DNA of 64,000 nucleotides from Xanthomonas hortorum pv. cynarae (GCF_002939985.1 NZ_MDFM01000015.1:62001-126000), one strand, 5' to 3'; counted from the stretch's first letter, positions 27,702-37,417 are shown. The notes: generated by a model from the letters alone, not told the origin. A program made the numbers and translations.

Positions 27702-30700
27702 TCAGCGGCGGCCGGCGCCTCCACCGATCGGAGTGACGATCAGCGCAGCATTGTCGGCCGGGTTGGCATCGGGCGAGATCGAACTGGCACTTGCCTGCAC
27801 CCGTACCGCGCCTTCAACCGGGATCGGCTTGGCCGCCACGGTCAGCTGGAACGCTGCCTGTGCGCCTGGTAGCAGTGCCGCGGCGGTGCTGCACATGAAG
27901 ATCGCGCTGCGCAACGACTGCAGTTGCTTGGTGCAACGCCAGCCGTTGGGCGGCACCAGCAGCGACAACGCCGACACCGTATTGCCCTCGATGCGGACGT
28001 TGACGCCGGTGGCCGGTGCGTTGCCGCGGTTGTCCAGCAATACCCGGTAAGTGGCATTGAAGGCGGTGGTCGGCAGCGTGGCGGGGCCTTCCAGGCGCAC
28101 TGCCAGATCGCTGCGCAGGCGTGGCTGCACTGCCACTGCTGCGGTGTCGGTGTTGTTGTCCGGCTGCGGGTCGGGCGTCTGCGAGGCGACCGAAGCGGCC
28201 AGGGTCAGCGTGCGTCCCGCCAGTTCCGCGCCAGCTTCAACCTCCACTGCGAAGCGCTGTGCATTGCCGGATGCCAGCGAGGCGATGGTGCAGGTGACCA
28301 CCGTCTGGGTGCCGGTTTCCGGCGGTTGGCAGCTCCAGCCCGGTGCGGCGGTCACCCGTGGGCTCACCGCTGCGTCGAAGGCCAGTGCTACCGCTGCAAA
28401 CGCTGCGTTGTCGGGTCCGCGGTTCTGCACATCCACACTGAAGTCGATACGCTCGCCTTCGGTGACTTGCGCGCGTGCGGCGTTCACCATCACGCCCAGG
28501 TCGGCGCGCAACGCTGGCGTCATGCGCAACAGCACGATGGTGGGATCGTGATCTGAAAGACGCGTAGGCGTGTTGGCATCGTTGCGCGCGGTGCCGGGGA
28601 AATCGGCATTGATGCGCGCGTGGCCCACCGACAGCGAGGCGATGTTGGGTGCACGCATCAGCGCTTCGTTGGCGATGATGTGATCCAGCGACTGCACGTT
28701 GCCATCGAAGGCGTACGAGTAGCTCTGATCGGGCGTGTTGAACCAGGTCAGATCGGTGTAATCCGGGTTGACCAGATCCACCCCATCGCCGTTCACCACG
28801 GTCTGCGCATCCGGCGCCGGCCTGCCGGTGACGGTGCCCATCGCATCCACATAGCCGTCGTTGAATTCGAAGGCGTTGAAGTCGCCCATCACCAGCACCT
28901 GTTCGGCCGGGTCGAGCTGCTGACGCGTCTGCAGCAGACGCGCCAGATACTCGGCCTGGGCCTGACGCTTGGCGCGGATGCGGGTGCCGGCGGCATCGTC
29001 GGTCTCGGCGCCGTTGAGCGAGCGTTGATGCACCACGATGGCGGTCAGCGGCAGCAAGCGGCCATCGGCCTGGTGCACCTTGGCGGTGAGCACCAGCGGC
29101 GGGCGATCGTTGAGCAGGCTCACGCCGCCTGCCGGTTCGGTCCAGGTGGTGGTTTTGCCTTCCTGGGCGATGGAAACCACTTCCACGCGCGGCACGCCGG
29201 CCGACACCGCGCCGGTCTTGACCAGGAAGCCGACATCGATACCGCCGACGTCGTTGCCTTCCTGCAGATAGGCCACGTACTGCGGGTTGGGCTGCCCGCC
29301 GGCCACCGCATCGGCATTGATGCGCGCGGCCAGGGTCTGCAGCACGCTCAGGTTTTCCACTTCCACCGTGCCCAGGATGTCGGGTAGATGCAGGTAGCCG
29401 CGGATCGCCTGCGAGGCCTTGTTGAGGCGGGCCTGGAACGCGGCCGGGGTGAGCACCGGTTCGCCGATCGCCGGGTCGTTCTGGTCGTCGAAGAAACGCT
29501 CCATGTTGTAGGTGGCCACGGCCACGTCGTCGGCCTGCGGCAGCGGTGCCGGGCGCGGTTGGTCGGCACCGTTGCAGTTCACTTGCGGGGTGCGTTCCGG
29601 GTACAGCGTGTAGCGGCGGAAGCTGTAATCCAGCGGGCCGGTGGCACCGCTCACCATACAGCCCGACGCCAGATCCAGCCGCTCGGCGCCCACGCCGGCA
29701 CTGCCGACCGCGATCACTTCCGGGTTGGTGTTCCAGCGCGGCACCCCAGCGGGTGAGCCGGCCGGCAGCGGGTCGGGCAGTTGCACGCCCGGCTCGCGAA
29801 AGGCACGCGGCAATCCGGTGACCACGGCATGGAACACGCCATTGCTGGTGGCGGTGGCGCTGGTCTCGTTGACGCTGCCGCCGGTGGGCGCATTTACGGT
29901 GAGGCTGGCGGCGGTGACGCGCATGCCCTCCAGCGCTTCAAGCTGGTCGTAGGCGCCGTTCGGGTTGGGGAAGTTCGCGCTCAACGCCACCGGCATCGGC
30001 AACGGGTTGCCGGTGGAATCCAGCAACACGGTCAAGCTGCCACCGATCTCGGTCAGCGGCGGCTGGGTCGGGTCGGCAGTGGGCACGTATTCGATCACCG
30101 TGCCTTGCACGCGCACGCGGTTGCCGATGGCAGCGGTGTCCGGCGGGGCGCTGCCGGTGTAGACGTAGACGCCTTCGGACGTGGTCGGGTCGCCATCGGT
30201 TTCTGCATCCGCTGCCTGCAGGAAGAAGCCGGCGCTGCGGCGAGCAGTCACGATGCCGGAGGTGGCGACCACCTGGCCTTCCAGCGACGAACGCGCACCC
30301 TTGCCCTGGATGGCGTGGATCGGCAGCAGGCTGAAGTCGTCGTTGAGGATGGTGCCGTTGGCGCTCAACGTAGCCGGCAACGCGCCGGTGAGGCCGCTGA
30401 TCTGCAGCGCAAAGGTCTCATCGGGCTCGGGCGTGGTGTCGCCCAGCACGTCCACCGCGATGGTGGCGCTGCGTTCGCCGGCGGCAATCTGCACGCTGGT
30501 TGCAGGCAAGGCTACGTAGTCGCTACCAGCCACAGCGGTGCCATTGGCGGTGGCAGCGGTAAAGCGCACACCGCCCGCACCGGCCGGCTGGCTCAGGCTC
30601 AGCGTGAACACGAAACTGCGGCTGCCGCTATTGCCCTCGGCCTGGCTGACATCGGCCAGCGTGGCGATCGGCTGGCCGCCGCCGCTGCACAGGCGTGCGC

Positions 30701-31283
30701 CGCTGGCGCTATTGCGCGGGGCCGGCGCGCCGGTGGCGAAATCGGCCGCGTTGTTGTCGGTGTCGGTGCAGCCTTCGCCGCCGCGCAGCACCGCCAGCGT
30801 ATTGCTGGGGGCCGGCGTGGGCGCATTGCCTTCGGCGCAGCTGGCATTGCTGCCGTAGCCGACCAGGTCGGCATTGCCGGTGGGGCAGGCGCCGCTCAAC
30901 GCGGCAGCCGTGCTGCTCAGTGCCACCTTGCCGGCGGTGCCGCTCATGGCGGTGGTGCCGGTGGCATCGGGCGTGGGCAGCGCAACGCTGCCGCCGCTGC
31001 CATCGGCCTGCTTGACCAGGTAATAGCCACCGGCCGGCACGTTGCCCGCCAATGGCGTGACCTGCCAGCTGCTGCCGGCGGCCGAGGCGTATTGCACCGA
31101 CCAGCCGTCCAGGCTGACCGTGCTGCTGCCGGTGTTGTGCAGCTCGATGAAATCGCTGCGGAAAGTGGCACCGCTGTTGCCGCCACCGCCGTAGACCTGG
31201 CTGATGACAACCTGGGCATTGGCGTGGCCGGCAACCGCCAGCGCACATAAAAGTAAGGCTGCACGACGCTGCAACACATGCAT
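27702..31283 (-). CDS. ExeM/NucH family extracellular endonuclease, multidomain
   Basis: 1193-aa secreted nuclease. The signal peptide (about 1-22, HANA/QVV) is followed by a lamin-tail domain (VVISQVYGGGGNSGA, then DFIELHNTG), a Calx-beta-like domain (LADVSQAEGNSGSRSFVFTLSLS in part), an OB-fold region, and an endonuclease/exonuclease/phosphatase domain with VATYNMERFFDD, VLVMGDFNAFEFNDGY, LDHIIAN and LSDHDPTIV catalytic motifs. At the C-terminus are two DUF11-type beta-sandwich repeats (VNAARAQVTEGERIDFSVDVQN in part). ATG 31283 begins the signal peptide. Likely exported DNase for nutrient, biofilm or extracellular-trap degradation. Single gene ending at the terminator. Confidence 0.85.
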   Translation of the reverse strand: MHVLQRRAALLLCALAVAGHANAQVVISQVYGGGGNSGATFRSDFIELHNTGSSTVSLDGWSVQYASAAGSSWQVTPLAGNVPAGGYYLVKQADGSGGSVALPTPDATGTTAMSGTAGKVALSSTAAALSGACPTGNADLVGYGSNASCAEGNAPTPAPSNTLAVLRGGEGCTDTDNNAADFATGAPAPRNSASGARLCSGGGQPIATLADVSQAEGNSGSRSFVFTLSLSQPAGAGGVRFTAATANGTAVAGSDYVALPATSVQIAAGERSATIAVDVLGDTTPEPDETFALQISGLTGALPATLSANGTILNDDFSLLPIHAIQGKGARSSLEGQVVATSGIVTARRSAGFFLQAADAETDGDPTTSEGVYVYTGSAPPDTAAIGNRVRVQGTVIEYVPTADPTQPPLTEIGGSLTVLLDSTGNPLPMPVALSANFPNPNGAYDQLEALEGMRVTAASLTVNAPTGGSVNETSATATSNGVFHAVVTGLPRAFREPGVQLPDPLPAGSPAGVPRWNTNPEVIAVGSAGVGAERLDLASGCMVSGATGPLDYSFRRYTLYPERTPQVNCNGADQPRPAPLPQADDVAVATYNMERFFDDQNDPAIGEPVLTPAAFQARLNKASQAIRGYLHLPDILGTVEVENLSVLQTLAARINADAVAGGQPNPQYVAYLQEGNDVGGIDVGFLVKTGAVSAGVPRVEVVSIAQEGKTTTWTEPAGGVSLLNDRPPLVLTAKVHQADGRLLPLTAIVVHQRSLNGAETDDAAGTRIRAKRQAQAEYLARLLQTRQQLDPAEQVLVMGDFNAFEFNDGYVDAMGTVTGRPAPDAQTVVNGDGVDLVNPDYTDLTWFNTPDQSYSYAFDGNVQSLDHIIANEALMRAPNIASLSVGHARINADFPGTARNDANTPTRLSDHDPTIVLLRMTPALRADLGVMVNAARAQVTEGERIDFSVDVQNRGPDNAAFAAVALAFDAAVSPRVTAAPGWSCQPPETGTQTVVTCTIASLASGNAQRFAVEVEAGAELAGRTLTLAASVASQTPDPQPDNNTDTAAVAVQPRLRSDLAVRLEGPATLPTTAFNATYRVLLDNRGNAPATGVNVRIEGNTVSALSLLVPPNGWRCTKQLQSLRSAIFMCSTAAALLPGAQAAFQLTVAAKPIPVEGAVRVQASASSISPDANPADNAALIVTPIGGGAGRR

Positions 31284-31642
31284 GAGATGAGAGTCCCCTG
31301 GTCCTTGAGACGTGAAACGCTCCCCTGGTCCGGCCACGTCCCTGGCCGGCAGCGCCGTTTGATTCTGCATGAATTTGCAGGCCTGGGTTGACCATATGGT
31401 TACACCGGCGCAGTGGCTGCGACTGCGCGGTCGCGCCCGCTCGCGTTTTTCAGCTGTGAAGGACCCGACGGTGCACGCCACAACACCGCACCGCGCAAGC
31501 CGAACGCGGCAGCAGCGCCGCAACCCAGTCGCAGGTGTCGGCAGCAGCGCTGAATCCCCAATCCCCAATCCCGCAGCGCTGGCTCTGCGTCAGCCGGGCC
31601 AGCGCTGCGCTACCCTTGCCTGCCCATCGTCAGCGCTACGCC
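31284..31642. other. Divergent promoter region with a short dispersed repeat
   Basis: About 360 nt between the nuclease and kynA starts. At 31551-31573 is TGAATCCCCAATCCCCAATC, one of three related A/G-T-rich tracts in the window (others near 38535 and 61029). No ORF is convincing here. Confidence 0.5.
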
Positions 31643-32536
31643 ATGCCCGTCGACAAGAACCTGCGTGACCTGGAACCCGGCATTCACACCGATCTGGAGG
31701 GGCGGCTGACCTATGGCGGTTATCTGCGGCTGGACCAGTTGCTGTCCGCGCAGCAGCCCTTGTCCGAGCCGGCGCATCACGACGAGATGCTGTTCATCAT
31801 TCAGCACCAGACCTCCGAGCTCTGGCTGAAGCTGCTGGCGCACGAGCTGCGCGCAGCGATGGTGCATCTGCAAAACGATCAGGTCTGGCAGTGCCGCAAG
31901 GTGCTGGCGCGCAGCAAGCAGGTGCTACGCCAGCTCACCGAACAGTGGTCGGTGCTGGAGACGCTCACCCCGAGCGAGTACATGGGATTCCGCGATGTGC
32001 TCGGGCCCTCGTCGGGCTTTCAGTCGCTGCAGTACCGCTATATCGAGTTCCTGCTCGGCAACAAGAACCCGCAGATGCTGCAGGTGTTCGCGTACGACCC
32101 GCAGGGCCAGGCGCGGCTGCGCGAGGTGCTGGAAGCGCCCAGCCTCTACGAGGAATTCCTGCGCTATCTGGCGCGCTTCGGGCATGCGATTCCGCAGCAG
32201 TACCAGGCGCGCGACTGGACCGCCGCGCATGTGGCCGACGATGCATTGCGTCCAGTATTTGAGCGCATCTACGAAAACACCGACCGCTACTGGCGCGAGT
32301 ATTCGCTGTGCGAGGACCTGGTGGATGTGGAAACCCAGTTCCAGCTCTGGCGCTTCCGCCATATGCGCACGGTGATGCGGGTGATCGGCTTCAAGCGCGG
32401 CACCGGTGGGTCGAGCGGTGTGGGGTTTTTGCAGCAGGCGCTGGCGCTGACGTTTTTCCCGGAGCTGTTCGACGTGCGCACGTCGGTGGGGGTGGAAAAC
32501 CGCGCGCCGAGTGGTGGTGAGGCTGCGAAGGGTTGA
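31643..32536 (+). CDS. kynA: Tryptophan 2,3-dioxygenase
   Basis: 297-aa heme enzyme that opens the indole ring of L-tryptophan to N-formylkynurenine, the first kynurenine-pathway step. Signature sequences are [32 protein letters not shown], the [18 protein letters not shown] strand, and a C-terminal [20 protein letters not shown], where RHM precedes the substrate loop and GTGGSSG is the conserved closing motif. ATG 31643 gives the standard N-terminus; the frame is open further upstream without similarity. No other kyn gene lies nearby. Confidence 0.94.
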   Translation: MPVDKNLRDLEPGIHTDLEGRLTYGGYLRLDQLLSAQQPLSEPAHHDEMLFIIQHQTSELWLKLLAHELRAAMVHLQNDQVWQCRKVLARSKQVLRQLTEQWSVLETLTPSEYMGFRDVLGPSSGFQSLQYRYIEFLLGNKNPQMLQVFAYDPQGQARLREVLEAPSLYEEFLRYLARFGHAIPQQYQARDWTAAHVADDALRPVFERIYENTDRYWREYSLCEDLVDVETQFQLWRFRHMRTVMRVIGFKRGTGGSSGVGFLQQALALTFFPELFDVRTSVGVENRAPSGGEAAKG

Positions 32537-32794
32537 GGAGAACAAGCGGAAGCTTGCAGAGCGGAAGTTGGTTCGCTGGAGCACAGGCCGGTCGCACGCA
32601 AGGCGAGGGGTGGGGTGAGCGTATGAGCGTCATCCTGTGCCATCTCCACCACCAAGCCCCCAATCCAACCCGCTGGCATCGCGCTCCCGAGTCCGGCGAA
32701 TTTGACGTGAACATGACGTCTAAGTGATCCTCGCGCGTCGCCCAGGGCTCGCCCTGGTGCACCCAGCCATCACTGAATACGCAAGGGACACCTC

Positions 32795-34315
32795 ATGAGC
32801 GTTGACGCTACTGCGCCGACTTCCGCTACCACTCCGCCGCAGCCGCCTGCGCCTCCCGAGTTCCCGACACTGCTCGGCCACCCCCGGCCGCTGTGGATGC
32901 TGTTCATGACCGAATTCTGGGAACGCTTTGCGTTCTACGGCATTCGTTGGGCGCTGGTGTTGTACATCGTGGCGCAGTTCTTCGGTGGCGATGCCACCGG
33001 CCAGGCGCCAGCAGGACGCACCTACGGGGCCTATCTCGCGCTGGTGTACGCGGCGGCGATCTTCGGCGGCTACGTGGCCGACCGCGTGCTCGGCTACCAA
33101 CGCTCGATCCTGGTCGGTGCGGCGGTGATGGCCACCGGCTTGTTCCTGATCGCCATTCCCGACCACACCATGTTCGAGATCGGCCTGGCCACCGTGGTGG
33201 TGGGCAACGGGTTGTTCAAACCGAACATCTCCACCATGGTCGGCAAGCTGTATTCGGTGGCCGACCCGCGCCGCGACAGCGGCTTCACCATTTTCTATAT
33301 GGGCATCAACCTCGGCGCGATGATCTCGCCGGTGCTCACCCAGTTGCTGGCCGAAAAGGTGTTCGGCACGCAGGCCATGCCGTCCTACAAGATGGTGTTC
33401 ATGGCCTCCGGTGTGGGCATGCTGATCAGCCTGGTGTGGTTCTGGATCGGCCGCGCGCAGCTCAAGGGCATCGGCGCACCGGCGCCAAACGCGCAGGGCA
33501 TCGGCCGCGTGTTGATGGTGTTGGTCGGCTGCGTGCTTGCAGTTCCGGTGGTGTACCTCCTGCTCGCGGTCGGCGCGGACGTGTTGCAGATCGTGCTGAC
33601 GGTGTTGTTCGTCGGCCTGTCGGTGATGCTGTTGGTGGAAGGCATTCGCGAAGGCAAGGTGCAGCGCGACAAGGTGATCGCGATGCTGATCATCTTCGCT
33701 TTCAACGTGCTGTTCTGGATGTTCTTCGAACAGGCCGGCAGCTCGTTCACCTTCCTGGCCGACAACATCGTCGACCGCGGCTTTGGTGACTGGACCTTCC
33801 CGACCGCCTGGTTCCAGTCGGTGAACTCGATTGCCATCATCACGCTGGCGCCGATCATTGCCTGGATCTGGGTCAAGTCCGGTCGCTTCAATCCCTCGAT
33901 TCCGCGTAAGTTCGGCCTGGGCCTGTTGTTCAACGGCCTGGCGTTCTTGCTGCTGATGTTTGCGCTGTCGAGCCTGGTCAACGATGCTGGCAAGGTGCCG
34001 TTCTGGACCTTGTTCATGGTGTATGTGATCCAGTCGGTGGGCGAGTTGTGCCTGTCGCCGATCGGCCTGTCGATGGTGACCAAGCTGGCGCCGGTGCGTC
34101 TGGTCGGTTTCGGCATGGGTGGCTGGTTTTTGTCTACCGGCATCGGCAACAACCTGTCAGGCATTTTTGCCGGGCATGTCAGCGGAAGCGAAGGGATGAG
34201 CGTGTCCTCGGCCCTGAGCGGGTATACCTTCGGGTTTTGGGCGCTGCTGGGCGCCGGCGCGGTGTTGTTCCTGATCGCGCCGTTGATCAACAAACTGATG
34301 CATGGTGTGAAGTGA
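32795..34315 (+). CDS. POT/PTR family proton-dependent oligopeptide transporter
   Basis: 506-aa inner-membrane transporter of the major facilitator superfamily with 12-14 predicted helices. The N-terminal POT signature EFWERFAFYGIRWALVLYIV contains the ExxER proton-coupling motif; FTIFYMGINLGAMISPVL is the PTR2 signature. ELCLSPIGLSMVTKLAPVRLVG in TM10 is also typical. Substrates are expected to be di- and tripeptides. The downstream thioredoxin-like lipoprotein starts 11 nt after its stop. Confidence 0.9.
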   Translation: MSVDATAPTSATTPPQPPAPPEFPTLLGHPRPLWMLFMTEFWERFAFYGIRWALVLYIVAQFFGGDATGQAPAGRTYGAYLALVYAAAIFGGYVADRVLGYQRSILVGAAVMATGLFLIAIPDHTMFEIGLATVVVGNGLFKPNISTMVGKLYSVADPRRDSGFTIFYMGINLGAMISPVLTQLLAEKVFGTQAMPSYKMVFMASGVGMLISLVWFWIGRAQLKGIGAPAPNAQGIGRVLMVLVGCVLAVPVVYLLLAVGADVLQIVLTVLFVGLSVMLLVEGIREGKVQRDKVIAMLIIFAFNVLFWMFFEQAGSSFTFLADNIVDRGFGDWTFPTAWFQSVNSIAIITLAPIIAWIWVKSGRFNPSIPRKFGLGLLFNGLAFLLLMFALSSLVNDAGKVPFWTLFMVYVIQSVGELCLSPIGLSMVTKLAPVRLVGFGMGGWFLSTGIGNNLSGIFAGHVSGSEGMSVSSALSGYTFGFWALLGAGAVLFLIAPLINKLMHGVK

Positions 34316-34326
34316 GGAGAACCGCA

Positions 34327-34932
34327 ATGCCGATGAAATCCACTGTCTGTGGCCCGCTGCTGGCGGGCATGTTGCTCACAAGCTTGCTGAGTGCCTGCGG
34401 GCAGCCAAGCGAGCAGCAGGAGGCGCCACGGCCGCTGGACACCTCGATGCAGAAGCCGCCCAGCGCCGATCCCAGCCAGCCGGTGTCGTCGGGCAATACG
34501 CCCACCGCTGCGGATATCGCCGCCGCCGCTGCGCTCAACGCGCAATACGATCCCTCGCGCGATCCGGCCGCAGATATGGAGACCGCCAAGGTCGAGGCCA
34601 AGCGCGGTGGCAAGCGCATCGTGCTCAACGTCGGCAATGCGGCCTGCGAGCCGTGCAAGGCGCTGGACGAGCTGATGGGCGGCGATGCCGAGCTACGCAG
34701 CTTCCGCGATGCGCACTTTGTGGTGGTCAAGGTCAACCGCGATGCGGCCAACGAGAACGCCGCGTTCCTGTCGCAGTTCGCCCAACTCAACGACTACCCG
34801 TCGCTACTGGTGCTGGATAACGACGGCAAGCCGCTGACCCTGCAGTCCGGCCCGGAGCTGCGCAAGGGCGAGGGGTTCGATCGCAAGAAGCTGTTCGACT
34901 TCCTCAAGCAGTGGGCGCCGCCGCAGGCCTGA
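34327..34932 (+). CDS. Thioredoxin-fold lipoprotein
   Basis: 201-aa exported protein. Residues 1-24 are a lipoprotein signal peptide with lipobox LLSAC; a Pro/Ser/Ala-rich spacer follows to about residue 60; the rest is thioredoxin-like with the redox motif C107-E-P-C110 in NAACEPCKALDELM and a DYPSLLVLDNDGK strand carrying a cis-Pro candidate. It may reduce or transfer electrons to periplasmic thiols. Because it follows the POT transporter closely it may share the transcript, but no functional link is evident. Confidence 0.75.
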   Translation: MPMKSTVCGPLLAGMLLTSLLSACGQPSEQQEAPRPLDTSMQKPPSADPSQPVSSGNTPTAADIAAAAALNAQYDPSRDPAADMETAKVEAKRGGKRIVLNVGNAACEPCKALDELMGGDAELRSFRDAHFVVVKVNRDAANENAAFLSQFAQLNDYPSLLVLDNDGKPLTLQSGPELRKGEGFDRKKLFDFLKQWAPPQA

Positions 34933-35065
34933 GAAGGGCGACGAATGAATGAAAACATGAACATATTCTGAACAAGAGGAAATCTTGTCTTTGCGCGTTC
35001 TTTCATTTCAACTTCATTCAGTTTAGCTTCGATACGGGCATTCGCCCATTGTCAAGGACTGCACT

Positions 35066-35743
35066 ATGAAGACGAAATGGATATTTGTTTCACTCCTTGC
35101 TTCGCTTTTTTTCATGCGACAGGAGACAGCGTCAGCTCAGACTTGGATAGTCTGCAGCAATTGCAACACCACGGCTCAATTCTCTGCGAGTGCGCGAAGT
35201 GCCCATGGCTCGACTTGGGGGAGTGTTTTATATGGTGTTGTTAATCCAAACAACGGCGCTTTTATGTGGGTCCAGGTTGCCAGACAAACAGGGCCTGCAC
35301 CGTTGTCAATACCTGAAATAAAGGAAGATAGGTTTGCCTTCGCTTCGGTAGAAAAACTTGCTTTCACTACATCCTCTGGAATTCGTGTAGTGGGTGTGCG
35401 AATGTCAAGTGACGCACCTACCTCATCACCTCCTGAAGAGCAATTGCCTAATTCGAGAACGGCTGGCCCTGGAGATACTACGGTAATTACCCTGGATGCT
35501 ACTCCTGTAGAGAGACAGAAAATCCAAGATATCGTGCGGATATCAAAGAGTAGCGTTCTATTGGCGCCAGATTATTCAACTGGTTATTTTGATAGCTACC
35601 AAGATGCTTATTACGACCATCATGCGGCATTAGATAGTGTAATTTTTACAGGGTTAACCATTAATAACCCTACCTGGACCGAGCAGTCAATGGGGGGGGG
35701 CTATGGAAAGCACTATCAAATTTTGGGGGTAAGGGACCTGTAG
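35066..35743 (+). CDS. Exported protein of unknown function, interrupted by frameshift
   Basis: 225-aa ORF with a Sec signal peptide (cleavage near TASA/QTW), then WIVCSNCNTTAQFSASARSA, which has a CxxC pair, and a long beta-rich body. I recognise no family. After a run of nine Gs at 35692-35700 (within TCAATGGGGGGGGGC) this frame ends at 35743, while another frame continues with protein-like sequence to 36027. One extra G, or two fewer, would fuse the two into one protein of about 320 aa. Codon use is AT-rich. A strain-level phase switch, a decayed gene or a sequencing error would all fit. Confidence 0.6.
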   Translation: MKTKWIFVSLLASLFFMRQETASAQTWIVCSNCNTTAQFSASARSAHGSTWGSVLYGVVNPNNGAFMWVQVARQTGPAPLSIPEIKEDRFAFASVEKLAFTTSSGIRVVGVRMSSDAPTSSPPEEQLPNSRTAGPGDTTVITLDATPVERQKIQDIVRISKSSVLLAPDYSTGYFDSYQDAYYDHHAALDSVIFTGLTINNPTWTEQSMGGGYGKHYQILGVRDL

Positions 35744-36027
35744 GGTGCGTCATTTTCTTAAACGGAGATACGGCGTGCTTTCAAGTAAATCCCATGGCTC
35801 CTGGGGCGTCTCGCGTACTTTCGGGTACCGCTAAGAATGTTAATGGTGCTCAAATTAATATTGGCGGAGATAACCCCATTCCTAATGGTGGAACCTCTGT
35901 TGAAGTCCTCCCGGATAACCCTTCGACTGGTCAGGTGAGTTACGCTCCCTCTGGAGGTTTCACACAGCCTAAAATGGCTTGCGTGATAGTCAATAAGTCA
36001 GTCCAAAGCTGCCGGGCGATTTTTTGA
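35701..36027 (+). pseudogene. Out-of-frame C-terminal continuation of the preceding exported protein
   Basis: Frame +1 carries GKGPVGCVIFLNGDTACFQ, then beta-strand-like sequence, and ends TQPKMACVIVNKSVQSCRAIF with TGA at 36025-36027. Four Cys in two pairs suggest disulfides in an exported domain. The only in-frame ATG (35794) is inside the domain and has no ribosome-binding site, so this is best read as the missing C-terminus of the gene starting at 35066. Confidence 0.55.
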
Positions 36028-36087
36028 AAACTAGCAATTTTAGGCTTTAATCAGTTGAACCGATTTCAATAAAACGGGATTGCTGTG

Positions 36088-36540
36088 ATGATAAAATATC
36101 TGGTGTGCGCGCTTTCTGGAGCAGTTATAGGCGCTGCTGTAATGTATCCGCTTGTCTCCCCATCCGTAGAGGATTTGGCCGCGTTACAAGCCAGTCAGCT
36201 TCAACTGGAGTATGGCATTGTGGTTTCGCCGCTAGGCGAGATTCGGTCGCCAGAGATGATTGCAAAGAGTGCCAAGACAGCATTGGCTGTGCGCTTCTTA
36301 AATGTTGCTCCGCTTTACTCTAAGTTAAATAATGGGCATGCAAAAGAAAGCTTGTGGAACATGTCTAAGACGTTATTGCAAGTCAAATTTTTCGATGCTG
36401 TCGATCAGAGTAGCACTAAAGATTATAGTTACGTATCGGCCCATTGTATTGCTGCGATGAAAAAAAGTAGCGAAGATCCCTTGCCTTGTTTAAAGGCCGC
36501 TTCCGATAAATCGATGGGCGGTGCATTAACTGCGCTTTGA
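36088..36540 (+). CDS. Small membrane-anchored or exported protein, unknown
   Basis: 150-aa protein with one N-terminal hydrophobic segment (about 3-24, YLVCALSGAVIGAAVMYPLV), probably an anchor or uncleaved signal, and a soluble part with two Cys near the C-terminus (AHCIAAMKKSSEDPLPC). No family recognised. ATG 36088 has ACGGGAT 8-14 nt upstream; GTG 36085 is one codon earlier. It is AT-rich and lies on the same strand 60 nt after the split gene, so the two probably form a unit. Confidence 0.6.
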   Translation: MIKYLVCALSGAVIGAAVMYPLVSPSVEDLAALQASQLQLEYGIVVSPLGEIRSPEMIAKSAKTALAVRFLNVAPLYSKLNNGHAKESLWNMSKTLLQVKFFDAVDQSSTKDYSYVSAHCIAAMKKSSEDPLPCLKAASDKSMGGALTAL

Positions 36541-36806
36541 GATGAAGTGGCTCAATTGCATTTGAACTTAGGCTGCCCAAAGTCCAGCCATTATCTAAAT
36601 TGGAAAATGCAAGGCTCGCTTCAGGTCTGCTGGCATCTCCGCCTACCTCTGTAAGGGGTAGGTGGAGGAATAGAAGATTTTCTATGAGCGCACCTACTTG
36701 AATCAACCCGCAAGATTTTTCTGAACAAAACATGCGCGGGCTGTTCGGCGTAAACGCGAGTATCAATGCCAGAGCTGCTCCATGTACTTGGTGCGCCATG
36801 CTTTGA

Positions 36807-37295
36807 TTAGTCCTTGCCGGCCATGCGCGGCAGCCCGTCCTTGGCCAGCCGGTCGATCAGCTTTTCCAGGATCTGCTGCTCCTCCGCGCTGAACACCGAC
36901 ATCAGCCGCTGCTCCATCTCGTTGACCAGCGGGGCGACGGTCTCGTACACCTGGCGTCCGGCCGGCGACAGCGCCAGCATCGAGCGGCGGCGGTCGTCGC
37001 CATGGGTTTCGCGGCGGATGAAGCCGCGCTCCAGCAGGCGCGCCACGGCGCGGCTTACTGCAACTTTATCCATCGCCGTGCGGTCGGAGACTTCACTGGC
37101 CGAGGAACCCGGATACAGCGCCAGGATGGTGATCACCCGCCACTCGGGAATGGCCATCCCGTAACGATCACCGTAGACCTTGGCGATGTTGCTGCTGATG
37201 CGGTTGGACAGCACGCTGAGGCGATACGGCAGGAACTGCTCGAGGTTGAGCAGCACAGGATGTTGCGGCGGAATGGGGGCGTCGAGATCGCTCAT
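36807..37295 (-). CDS. MarR family transcriptional regulator
   Basis: 162-aa winged-helix regulator, divergent from hppD. The sequence runs LPYRLSVLSNRISSNIAKVYGDRYGMAIPEWRVITILALYP in the first half (helix 1 and dimer region) and the DNA-binding part has SASEVSDRTAMDKVAVSRAVARLLERGFIRRE and the wing DDRRRSMLALSPAG. Its position suggests control of the tyrosine/homogentisate pathway (hppD, hmgA). ATG 37295 is the family-like start; the frame is open upstream. Ligand unknown, possibly an aromatic acid. Confidence 0.88.
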   Translation of the reverse strand: MSDLDAPIPPQHPVLLNLEQFLPYRLSVLSNRISSNIAKVYGDRYGMAIPEWRVITILALYPGSSASEVSDRTAMDKVAVSRAVARLLERGFIRRETHGDDRRRSMLALSPAGRQVYETVAPLVNEMEQRLMSVFSAEEQQILEKLIDRLAKDGLPRMAGKD

Positions 37296-37323
37296 GTTGC
37301 ACTGTGTCTTGATTTTGGTTTCA

Positions 37324-37337
37324 TTTGCAACTACAAA
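37324..37337. promoter_or_regulatory. Candidate MarR operator between the MarR gene and hppD
   Basis: TTTGCAACTACAAA, an imperfect palindrome (TTTG-N6-CAAA) of the size and AT content typical of MarR sites, in the 122-nt divergent intergenic region about 30 nt from the MarR gene start. Assigned by position and symmetry only. Confidence 0.35.
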
Positions 37338-37417
37338 CCTTGGGTGGCCTGCACATTCTCGCGGGTCTTCTGCCACCCCGCATAGCCCTGCGGATGGCCC
37401 AGCGTGGAAAAACGACG

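Larger units (their letters stand above)
34938..36806. other. AT-rich island
   Basis: From shortly after the thioredoxin-like gene to just before the MarR gene the DNA is visibly AT-rich and codon use shifts to A/T-ending codons, unlike the GC3-rich flanks. It holds the two exported-protein genes, the split reading frame and about 270 nt without a gene at its right end, including a CCGCCTACC...GGTAGGTGG hairpin near 36650. No integrase, IS or tRNA was seen at the borders. Horizontal origin is inference from composition. Confidence 0.6.

Noticed and set aside
36416-36799. 127-codon minus-strand ORF at the right end of the AT-rich island
   Set aside because: It overlaps the plus-strand gene ending at 36540 by about 125 nt, has no recognised motif and no clear ribosome-binding site.
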